From positions 248,001-312,000 of the forward strand of contig NAJO01000005.1 of assembly GCA_002077065.1 (NCBI GenBank): a stretch of 64,000 bases of DNA, in the 5' to 3' direction. The notes under the pieces are model-generated. The model saw only the letters and a list, made by a program, of their open reading frames with translations, was not told the DNA's origin and did not search any database. Of the stretch, positions 55,601 through 64,000 are shown in pieces (positions within the stretch are counted from its first letter, which is position 1; each line of letters opens with the position of its first letter). The stretch is from Cryoendolithus antarcticus (lineage: Eukaryota; Ascomycota; Dothideomycetes; Cladosporiales; Cladosporiaceae). The position numbers and the translations under genes are program-made.

Positions 55601-56943
55601 GCATGGTCAACGATGCCGTACGCAAGTTCCTGCAGTTCCAGATCACTGTCAACATTACCGCCGTGGCTCTGGCTTTCATCAGCGCTGTGTCGTCCTCCGA
55701 GGAGCAGTCGGTGCTGACGGCAGTCCAGCTGCTATGGGTCAACCTCATCATGGACACCATGGCCGCTCTCGCCCTCGCTACCGACCCGCCCACCCGCAAG
55801 ATCCTCAACCGCAAGCCAGATCCAAAGTCTGCACCGCTGATATCAGTGAGGATGTGGAAAATGATTATTGGTCAGGCTATCTACCAACTCACGATTACGC
55901 TGATTCTCTACTTCGCGGGCGCCAAGATCTTCAAGTACGAGACAGAGGAAGAAGTTGTCGAACTCCAGACCATGATCTTCAACACCTTCGTGTGGATGCA
56001 GATCTTCAACGCGCTCAATAACCGCAGGCTGGACAACAGGTTCAACATCTTCGAAGGCGTGCTCAAGAACCCTTACTTCATGGCCATCTTCCTCATCATG
56101 ATCGCCGGCCAAGTTCTCATCATCTTCGTCGGCGGTCGGGCTTTCAATGTCGTGCGCCAGCATGGAGATCAGTGGGGCGTCGCGATAGTGCTCGGCGCCA
56201 TTTCGCTGCCTATCGGTGTCGTCATTCGCCTGATTCCTGATGAGCTGTTGCTCAAGCTCATACCCGCTAAGGTCAAGGCCTGGAATGAGAAGAAGAGGCA
56301 GGAGAAGAACTTCACTATCGAAGACGAGGAGGGTCAATACAACTTCAACCAAGGACTACTGGAGATCAAGGAAGAACTCGCTTTCTTGAAGAAGTACAAA
56401 GGCGGCAGACTTAGGAATCTGAAGTTCGCTGTTTCGCACCCGAAGGAGACACTACTTGGCTCGCGCTCCCCGAGCCGGAGTCGCGCGGGCTCCACCAGCC
56501 AGCCCGTGACACCCAACCCAGAGCTAGCAGAGAACGACGATGTATCTCAGCTTTCTGCCGCGCCGCCTACGCCTGAGTCTCGCCGTCGGAGAGGCAGGTC
56601 TAGGAGCAACTCGGCCATCGCCGGTGTGGCCATGGCAGGTATTGTCGCTGGCAGCATCGGAGGGTGGTCGCCAATCGATCGTCCAAGAAATCACGAGGAT
56701 CTGGCGTTTGCCCGAGATCGATCCAAGAGTGATTTGAGTAGGGAGGTGAGGGCCTCTGGTGAGGCGCCTAGGGCGGGTGGAAGTGCAGGTGGGTTGTTAA
56801 GTCCCGCGTCTGCTGCGAATCCTCCGGCTTTCCATGGTGCGCCAGGGCATGCTGCACCTGCTGCGGTACCTGCTGCTGCGCCGTCTGGAGCGAGCTTGGC
56901 GCCACCGGCGGAGATCGAGAAGAAGAGCGATACTGCGGTATGA
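52617..56943 (+). CDS. PMC1: PMC1-type P2B calcium-transporting ATPase
   Basis: Exons 52617-55474 and 55530-56943 (55-nt intron, GTAAGT..CAG, phase 2) code 1423 residues. The cytosolic N-terminus of about 280 residues is Ser/Pro-rich. TM1-2 begin near ILILLTVAAIIALALGIYQ, the actuator loop has the TGES motif in SSATGESDIM, TM4 holds VAVPEGLPLAVTLALA with the calcium-site PEGL, and the phosphorylated Asp is residue 590 in SDKTGTLT. MVTGDNINTA and VTGDGTNDAPALKAADVG form the P-domain hinge. Exon 2 begins AKEASDIILMDD and carries TM5-10 (WVNLIMDTMAALALATDPP). The C-terminal tail is Ser/Arg-rich. PMC-type pumps move cytosolic Ca2+ into the vacuole or out of the cell at the cost of ATP; the vacuole is the usual fungal location. 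Confidence 0.96.
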
Positions 56944-57746
56944 GCAGCGAAAGAAGAAAGACAGGGAATTTGGAAATGAATATCACCCGCCACCTGGAGG
57001 GATCGGCACAATGCCATCCACTCTAAGCACGCGGAGCCACCTGCATGCGTCCCGCACTCAAGGCTCGCGTACGGACGCCATGGCCACACGAGAGGTCCGG
57101 GGATTTGAAAGATGAGGCCGTTCGGCCGATTGGTGCCTTCTTAGACTGGAGGCGAGCCACCGAGTCAGCGAAGAACTCTACATTCTTCCATTGAGTATTT
57201 TGCATGAGCGTCGGGCGTTGGAGGGATTGGTGCGCTGTAGGAGAGCGCCGAAAGCGGGATAGAAATCACTTTTGGCACGGACATTGGTAGACTGAACCGA
57301 CTTCGCCTCGGCTCATTGGCATCATGGACAGCATTTTGCTCTGTACTTATCATATTCTCGATCCACTTACTTTGCGCTGCCGTACATTCAAGTGATCACG
57401 GCCCGCTTCAGGATTCTACTTCGATCAACGCTTTCAAACGACGGTCACGTGCCAGATCTTGAACCATCTCGATCCCCAGATCTTAGCGTGTACAAAGTAG
57501 ATCCACAAAAGTCTGTTGATCTTTCGTGACGACATGTGAGACTTCCACGACCCGTTTGCTCGAGGGCCGAGGCTCAATCCATGTCATGGACTTCATGTCA
57601 TTGCCAACAGTAGTGACAGTGTAAGTATTGCTTTCAGTATCCCATTATTGACTGCCTCCTGCCATCCCTTTGCATCTGGAGTCAACAACGATACAAATTC
57701 AAGCCGTCTACTTTTCAATTGCCAGCTACACAACAAACCCGCAGCA
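56944..57746. other. Intergenic region without recognisable gene
   Basis: 803 bp between the Ca2+ ATPase and the small repeat-protein gene, both on the plus strand; presumed 3' end and promoter. No ORF or repeat of note. Confidence 0.4.
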
Positions 57747-58097
57747 ATGGCCGGCCCTGTCCGTTGCCCTCCTAGCCAGTTTTTCCTTTCCATCTCCTCT
57801 AATTGCTTTCTTTAGACGTTCAAGCAATCCCTTAAGCAAGTCGCTCAGACCAATCCGACTCAAATTGGCGATCCAGTATCCCTCAAAGCCGAGACCGCAA
57901 ACAGCAAACCCACGCCTGATGATACTGGAGCGAAGAAGTCTGATGATGACAAGAGCTTGAAAGAGATAGCGGAGGAGAAGTTGGAGAGGGGAAATCCCAC
58001 GATGTTGGGGGATCCGGTGAGCTTGAAGGCCGAGACTGCGAATAGTGAGCCGACACCGGATGATCGGGGGGCGAGTGGGGGGAAGTCGAAGTTGTGA
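57747..58097 (+). CDS. 97-residue acidic protein with duplicated GDPVSLKAETANS motif
   Basis: Exons 57747-57758 (MAGP) and 57816-58097 are joined by a 57-nt intron (GTCCGT..TAG with a CTAAT branch-like site) to code 97 residues. The second exon carries two copies of the same unit, GDPVSLKAETANSKPTPDD at about residues 22-40 and GDPVSLKAETANSEPTPDD at about 69-87, separated by a Lys/Asp/Glu-rich helix. The tail ends GASGGKSKL. The composition is hydrophilic and disordered. It resembles small conserved fungal proteins of unknown role, but I cannot name the family. The first exon is only four codons; the exon border is less certain than the second exon, whose repeat structure makes coding very likely. 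Confidence 0.7.
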
Positions 58098-58362
58098 AAG
58101 AGGAAGCGAGGAGCAGTGTGAGGAAAGGTAGGGAAGACTCCAGTGTTTACAACTCAATTGATTGTCTTGCCGTAGGCAGCTGGCTCATTGTGGCCATCAT
58201 TCCCTCAGCACGGAGTGAGGTATCAGCATGTGACAGCACGACTTCAATCCAGCATGTGCGTGCACACAGCAAGGTAGGCTTGAAGCTGCTCATGCTTCGT
58301 ACTCTCTTTCTACCACTTCATCACCATCGCCACGTGTGCTCCACTAGACTTGGATCGCTACG

Positions 58363-59875
58363 ATGTTCAGCCGCCTCTCGACCAACAAGCAATACTTCAT
58401 GGAGCCCACTAACGGCATGCGCTACTATGAAGACGTCCACCGCCCGATCATCGATCCGTACGACCAGATAGGAGACGCCTGCGAGAGTGAGACCGACACT
58501 GAGGCTAGCGAGTCCAGCGAATCTGACCAGTCTATCATGTTTGTTGCGTCCAGCGAGGACTGTGAGGTCGTAGTCTCTCCGTCGAAAAAGAGATCCGCGA
58601 TCGCCAGCCGTGCCGCACCGGCCAGGAAATTCACTTGGCTGGGGCGGGAGACGAACATTGTGACAGAGAAGAAGAGAAAGAGAGGCAAGGCCGGCAAGAA
58701 GGATGTGAAGGCGGGGTCCAGATCTTTGCGGGAGCAAGAGAAGATTGCCCCCTTCAAGGACGCGCACAAAGTGCGCGGTGCTGTCCAAAAGGTGAGAGCG
58801 AAGCGGAATGTGCGTCGCGAGGCGAAGTCAGACCGTGAGGATGAGGTGGAGGATTCGGTCGAGGTTGCTGCAGGAAGCGATGAGAAAGTTAGCAATGAAA
58901 CGACGTTCAATGAGTCCATGGAAGGTGTAAGACAGGCTGGTAAGTTGAGTATGATCGCTCGCTCGCTCCCATCACTGAAGTTGAGTTTTCAAAGCCAATT
59001 TAGTCGCGCCTGCCAGTTTGATCAGCGACGACGACAGAGGAGATGAGGAGTGTATGACCGGACGCGGCAGATCGAAGACATTTAACACCGACGCAATCAA
59101 CGAGTCTGCATTTGATAATGCTTCAATGTCGGGTTTCATGGCCGAGGACACAGTTCCAGATGCGCCCATCACCGACAGCGAGTACGAGATCCTCTATGGA
59201 TGCAAGCCGGACCTCAACTGGAAGGCGGTCAATAGTGAACACGCAGAGAAAGAACAGACGACGTACAAGATCTCCCCCAGCATGAACCCTCGCAGCTCGA
59301 TTGTCCATCCCCACGCCATGCGCTCGCCTTCCGCCACCAATACTATCCCACGCAAGGCAGGATTGTCGTCAAGGTTCACCGCAAGGGCGAAGGAGCAGAT
59401 CAATACAAACCAAGCCGTCGTTGATCTAACCTCGTCGCCCAAGATCAAATTACGAAAGCATCGTGGCGTTCCATATCACGGAACTCTGCGTCCGGCGTCG
59501 CGCTCGCTTGATCTCACACTCTCGGACAACAGGATTGCGCAATCAGGATCTCGCTCGAGACACGCGCCGTTTGCTGCTCAGCCTACAAAGCAACAAGAGT
59601 CAAAGCGCGCCGCGACGAAGGCTTGCGGAGGTGGCGAGCGAAAGGGTGGTAGCAAGATAGCAAAGAACCCTGTCGTGCACGTTGAGGCCCGTCGTGTTGC
59701 TTCGGGGAAGCGAGAAACGAGGTTTGCTAAGGAGAAGAAACTAGCACAGGCGGGTGGACAAGTAGCGAAGGGCCCCACGAAAGGTATGGGGAAGGATCAA
59801 TGGGTGTGGTTGAAGAACTGGAGAGGGGAGAGATGGAGGGTTGAGAAGAATGCTGGAGTCGTTGTCATTCGGTAG
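58363..59875 (+). CDS. Basic, disordered, probably nuclear protein of unknown function
   Basis: Exons 58363-58939 and 59004-59875 (64-nt intron, GTAAGT..TAG, phase 1) code 482 residues. The start is MFSRLSTNKQYFMEPTNG. An acidic Ser/Glu stretch (SETDTEASESSESDQS) at about residues 42-58 is followed by Lys/Arg-rich segments (EKKRKRGKAGKKDVK) that look like nuclear localisation signals, then more mixed charge. The second exon is Ser/Thr-rich, with VVDLTSSP (a possible SUMO-interacting-type motif) at about residue 323, and ends in a compact C-terminal block DQWVWLKNWRGERWRVEKNA rich in Trp. I do not recognise the family. Nuclear location is inferred from the basic clusters. Confidence 0.75.
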
Positions 59876-60613
59876 AGACAATGAACGGATGGCTAACAGG
59901 AGGCTGAGACTTTGTGAGATGTGGGAGAGAAATGGTAGAGGGTGTGGACGTGGTCTGCGGGTTGAATGAGAGGACATAGTGGCAAAAGCCGTGGTGTCTC
60001 CTACTGCACACGGAATACAGGTGCTTTCCAGCTCTTGCTCTCCAGCAGCGGATCATTGCCCATCCAAGCTGTTCGTATGTGCAGGGTCGATATCTCGTGA
60101 ATCACTTGTGCTCTTACGCCATGAAATCGTCAGCATCAAAGCACCTACCTGTTGTCGAGCTCAGCTACCAAAGCTTCCGACTGTCATAGCTTGCTCGAAG
60201 TGTGTCTGAACTTCGTCCAAAGCAGAGCATGAGTGGAGCGAAGTTACACAACACAAGCGAGCTAGACGAAATTCTGCACTTCGCGGCCTTGACCTGCTCG
60301 GTAGTCACTGCCAAGTAAACGCCTTGACAGGTTACCGCAGGTCTATGACCGTCGATGGTACAATGCGCAACGCAGGGACAAAGTTTGACGCGCACTGCGC
60401 GAACGCCTAGGCTCGTTCCGGTAGCTCTTGTGAACTATTCATGAGTGTGGAAACAGCTTGGTCGTGTTTGTTGTGAGACACAGCAGCACGAGCGCTGCGC
60501 GAATTCGAGGCCTAGCTCGGCGGGTCTCATCAATTTCCGGGTGGGCTTCTGGCGTCTAGTCCTTGTATGACGACGAACATGACTTGTGCAGTATCTGAAA
60601 GTGGGAGGTAGCA

Positions 60614-60639
60614 CTGCGCAGATCTGCAAATCTGCGCAG
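60614..60639. repeat. Perfect 10-bp inverted repeat
   Basis: Arms CTGCGCAGAT (60614-60623) and ATCTGCGCAG (60630-60639) are perfectly complementary around a six-base spacer CTGCAA. It lies in non-coding DNA. Could be a hairpin in RNA or a dimeric protein-binding site. Confidence 0.75.
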
Positions 60640-61081
60640 CGAACCGATGAGAGGAGCGGAGACCATGCTATCGGCGCATGAGCGTGACGACGGTCTTCTG
60701 ATCACACCGCTTCATTGGTGACGAGACTGAGCACGCAGTACTCCGTCCTGGCACAATCCGGCAAATAGCAGTCAGAGCATGCTCCCCTTCTCGCGTCGCT
60801 GTACCTCACCGCTAACATTACCCTACCCTCCTGCGCGTATGCTCCCTGCGGCGATCCGGATGCTGCGATGCGAGTGCAGTGTTGCGCCTGCTCTAATGAT
60901 CGACAGCTGTGGTCATGAAGCCTTACGTCCTTCTGTTGTGCTTGCAACCCAAGTTATTCCCATATTTGATGACGAACCTCGGTAGTGTCGAAACGATCGG
61001 CACGATACGACCCATCTTGCCAGCGCTGATCGCAAGCGGATGGTGCATGTCGACTGCATGAGGCTGGCGCGGATTGATTGA

Positions 61082-61124
61082 ATTCAACGCCGAGAATGGA
61101 AGTCCAAAATTCTCAGCGTTGAAT
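61082..61124. repeat. 16-bp inverted repeat with one mismatch
   Basis: The left arm ATTCAACGCCGAGAAT (61082-61097) and right arm ATTCTCAGCGTTGAAT (61109-61124) pair at 15 of 16 positions around an 11-base spacer. No flanking target-site duplication was recognised. Confidence 0.8.
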
Positions 61125-62471
61125 CCACATCATGCGGCGCATGCGGACGTCCATTGGTTATCACAGCAGCGGTGGTCAGCTTGGCGCGTGAGGGTAGGAT
61201 TCTGTCTCTCTCAGGTAGCGCTGCCAGCCGTCATCCAGTAGGCTTCCAGTGGACCAATGCTAGCCGGGGAGGCGGGCATACAAGACCTTCAGGGGCCATG
61301 ATTGCCATCATTCCACCTGAACCGAATTGAGATTCCCATGCAGATTGCGATGAGGTCGTCATAGTGGTGTGACCTCAGTAGCTCGTGTCCGGCTGCGACA
61401 GCCGAGAGGTATACTAGCTGGAGAACTCACACTTCTTGGAATCGAGGACGGCGGAGCTCCAGAATGTCGCGGTGGGATCCCATTCGGTTGTCAGATGGGC
61501 GACAGGGAAGAGGCTTCCCAGTCGGAAGGCTCACTGGCTGAGTACGGTCTATGAGTACTCAATCAGCCTGTACAGCTCGATCTGCAGTTCGTACCCTGGA
61601 TCTCACAGCAGGATTGACATTAGGGCACACGAAGTGTTCGACCCGTCATGGTGCAGATCAGGACGCGCAAGAGTGCAATGATGGTCGTGGTGGAACGACT
61701 GCTGTCGTCGAGCTGTGCATGATGCAAGGCGCTAGGAGTAACTTGACTCGCAGCCTTTTCTGTAGTCGCCGACCAAGGCGCGGCCCGCTTGCTCCCCTGC
61801 CTGTCGTGTTTGGAGTTGAGTTCTCAGCGGAGTGATGTCACGATTCCGACGGCAGTTGCATTCATGCCTCGCGCCTGCCTCACCGGACGGGTAGGGTCAA
61901 TGTCGCAACAGAGAGCGGTAGCCCGTATATGCGCGCATGTGAGCAGTGGCAGGTGAACTTAAGAGTGTCCTAGCGAGCTGCCCCGCTGTTATCGCAGCAT
62001 CGCCTGGACATCAATAATACGCCGAGGAGCAGTTCGCTGCAGGGCCTGGGTCTAGACTGGCTAGATCGCCGGAGTTGCCTCCATCTCCGCGCCAATCGTC
62101 CCTCACGGATGAGCGAACACCAGCCCTGCAGATACACTGTCAAACCTGGACGCCACAAACCTGCGGGATCCTTGTCGCTGACGTCTTCGACCATTCAGAC
62201 CCTTGCGGGCCACGCGAACTTGACATTATGGCGCATGGCTAATCTGCGGATGGTATTCTCGGAGCATATGTACTCGACTCCGGCAGCCACTGCAGGATAT
62301 CCTGTGCATGTCAGTACTACATTCTCTCGAGAAAGGCACCTCCCATTCGGATGCGGTGAAAGGCACTCGTAATACGGTCTGGGTACTTCCTACGACGTGG
62401 TCGAACTCAACGGCCACTCCATACTCACCACCTATCTCGGAAGGTGTACTCGCTCGGGAGACATCCCCAAG

Positions 62472-63643
62472 ATGGCACATCGGCGAAGTCCTCCACTCGT
62501 ACCCGTCTTACCAGCTGCTTCGCCGCAACAAGGTCCTTCAGTACCCTCATTGCAGACTAAAACCTCAGACCCGTCCTCAGCTGAGGACAATGGACGAATT
62601 GCACTGCTTAGAAGGCAGTCTTCCTCAGGTACGAGCGATGTCGATTCCGAGATCGCCTCAAGGATGCGCAAGAAGGCTGAGCCTGTGAAGAGTGCGTGCG
62701 CTCAGTGTCAGAAGAGGAAGACGAAATGCTCTGGAGATCGTCCTATATGTCGTTTCTGCAGTGACCGAGGGCTCGAGTGCTCGTGGGACATCGGCGATGG
62801 CATGACAAGGACAGCAGACCTGAAGCAGAAGCTGCATGCCGCGACTGGCCGCGGAGAAAAGCTGAAGAGGCTGCTGTCTGATGAGGCCACTCGAAGCGCG
62901 GCAGTCAGACAGAAGTTGGAGGCTGCGGAGGAGCGGCAGGAAGATTTGAGCAGGCTGATGGAAGCCATGCGGTCGAGTACCGATCAGGTGTCCACAATGC
63001 TTCTTGCGCGACTACGACTAGGCGAGCCGATTGAGGACCTCATCGAGTCGGTGCGAGTATCCAACAATCCTTCACGCACAGATAATTCATCCACTCGACC
63101 GAGCCTGCGGTCAAGCACGAACTCATCCGGCTCTGGGTCTTCTGCATTTGCATCTTCTAGCTCTGGGTCTTCTTCGATTCGGTATGTGAATGTCCATCGC
63201 CTGCAGGAAGTCTGATCAACCGCTCACGCACAGCTAGGAACAGTGCCAGCTCAAACATCCCAACACTCAAAAGATCCTTGACACCTACAACACCTCCCAT
63301 GATGGAGCCGACGCAGCACAGAGCAGACTCCGGGCGAGGAGACCTCGGCGCATACATCGCTCCACGAGCAATCTTGTCACGACCATCTACAATGTCCATC
63401 GACACACGGCCAAGACCATCATATGGACGAGCAGAGACACGGACGCCCAGCATCAAGCAGGAGCAGGACATGTACATGTCGCCAACCTCACAGACCGGAG
63501 ATGCCCACGGTCAGGACATAAAGATGACCGGTGTACACGAAGATTGGCACGCAAGTGATGAGTACGCCGGATCGCCATATAACGTGCAAGGCCAACAACA
63601 GCCGCACACGCCGCCATTCCCACCTGCTGGCTTCGAGCGATGA
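62472..63643 (+). CDS. Zn2Cys6 fungal transcription factor
   Basis: Exons 62472-63181 and 63238-63643 (56-nt intron, GTATGT..TAG) code 371 residues; using the earlier CAG at 63233 as acceptor would bring in a stop at once, so the TAG acceptor is chosen. The start is the ATG at 62472 (MAHRRSPPLVPVLP). The binuclear zinc cluster CAQCQKRKTKC ... CRFCSDRGLEC at about residues 76-103 has the spacing C-2-C-6-C-6-C-2-C-6-C. A coiled coil for dimerisation follows (residues about 115-165, LKQKLHAATGRGEKLKRLLS). A Ser-rich stretch and a Pro/Gln-rich second-exon tail (QGQQQPHTPPFPPAG) follow. There is no fungal-specific middle homology domain, so it is a short form. Targets unknown. Confidence 0.87.
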
Positions 63644-64000
63644 CAACAATGGATGGTCACGTTTCCTGCAATTCAATCTTTTGATCATCCGCCCCATTAC
63701 TTCGAACAGCAATGCCATCATGGGCCGACACTCTGTGGCTAGCATGGTTGGCGCAGCATCTCTTCGATACTGCGGTTGCGAGCCTGCATCGCTAAGCTCA
63801 CTATCGAATTCTGTCAAACTCATACGTTCTCGAGGCATCCAAACCACACACACACCTACCCGCCCGGCGCCGTTTGCGAACACCACCAGACACAACAGAA
63901 CTACACAACAGTCGCAAGATCATAAATCGACCAAATAGATCCATCTCAAATTCCGGAACACGGCGTTCCAGGTACAGCGTACGCGAATTTACGAGTATTT
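63644..64000. other. Right edge of window, no gene seen
   Basis: 357 bp after the Zn2Cys6 stop. Presumed 3' UTR and intergenic DNA; the plus strand is rich in A/C runs. Nothing further can be supported. Confidence 0.4.

Larger units (their letters stand above)
59876..62471. other. Gene-poor region with two inverted repeats
   Basis: 2596 bp without a supportable gene between the unknown basic protein and the Zn2Cys6 factor. Two strong inverted repeats occur at 60614-60639 and 61082-61124. The right part should include the promoter and leader of the Zn2Cys6 gene. ORFs here lack protein-like features. Confidence 0.45.

Noticed and set aside
57726..58157. 143-codon minus-strand ORF over the 97-residue repeat gene
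   Set aside because: The plus strand shows a duplicated, conserved peptide and splice sites; the minus frame shows no repeat conservation at protein level.
1..64000. A biosynthetic gene cluster or transposon
   Set aside because: No polyketide synthase, nonribosomal synthetase, terpene synthase, transposase or reverse transcriptase was seen; the genes are mostly conserved housekeeping or general secreted and transport functions.

Overview
The window is nuclear DNA of a filamentous ascomycete, most likely a Dothideomycete (class inferred, not proven). The evidence is short spliceosomal introns of about 49-80 nt with GT..AG borders and CTRAY-type branch points, beta-tubulin with the early small exons usual in filamentous ascomycetes, and fungus-only families (Rrn6, fungalysin, RGS-LOV protein, Zn2Cys6 factor, Cu-only SOD). 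I find 25 protein-coding genes and no convincing rRNA, tRNA, CRISPR array or transposon. Most gene models were joined by hand from reading frame plus splice sites, so exon borders are predictions.

Layout. 1-8.4 kb: 3' part of a MON2-like trafficking protein, then on the minus strand the RNase P/MRP subunit RPP40 and beta-tubulin, then a small mitochondrial-type membrane protein. 8.4-13.9 kb: a three-LIM protein, an MFS monocarboxylate-type transporter and a GNAT acetyltransferase. 14.4-20.4 kb: a secreted M36 metalloprotease (fungalysin) divergent from a RGS-LOV photoreceptor. 20.9-26.9 kb: a catalase-related heme peroxidase, the GATOR1/SEACIT subunit NPR3 and a POT/PTR2 peptide transporter. 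28-29.4 kb: a C2H2 factor with a 3.9 kb gene-free upstream region. 33.3-42.8 kb is a dense housekeeping block: RRN6, SPC25, GPN1, CWF19 and the sphingolipid reductase TSC10. 43.2-47.7 kb: a secreted Cu-only SOD whose GPI-type stalk is separated by an in-frame TAG, and a divergent 14-3-3-like protein. 47.7-52.6 kb is gene-poor apart from one small Cys/His-rich ORF. 52.6-59.9 kb: a PMC1-type Ca2+ ATPase, a 97-residue repeat protein and a basic nuclear-type protein. 59.9-64 kb is gene-poor with two hairpins, then a Zn2Cys6 factor.

The genes do not form a biosynthetic cluster. Two loose themes are nitrogen/peptide use (fungalysin, PTR2, NPR3) and redox or light response (LOV, catalase-related protein, Cu-only SOD). 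Shared regulation is not shown by the sequence. The most interesting items are the RGS-LOV photoreceptor, the TAG-split Cu-only SOD, small genes that are easy to miss, and two strong inverted repeats near 61 kb.
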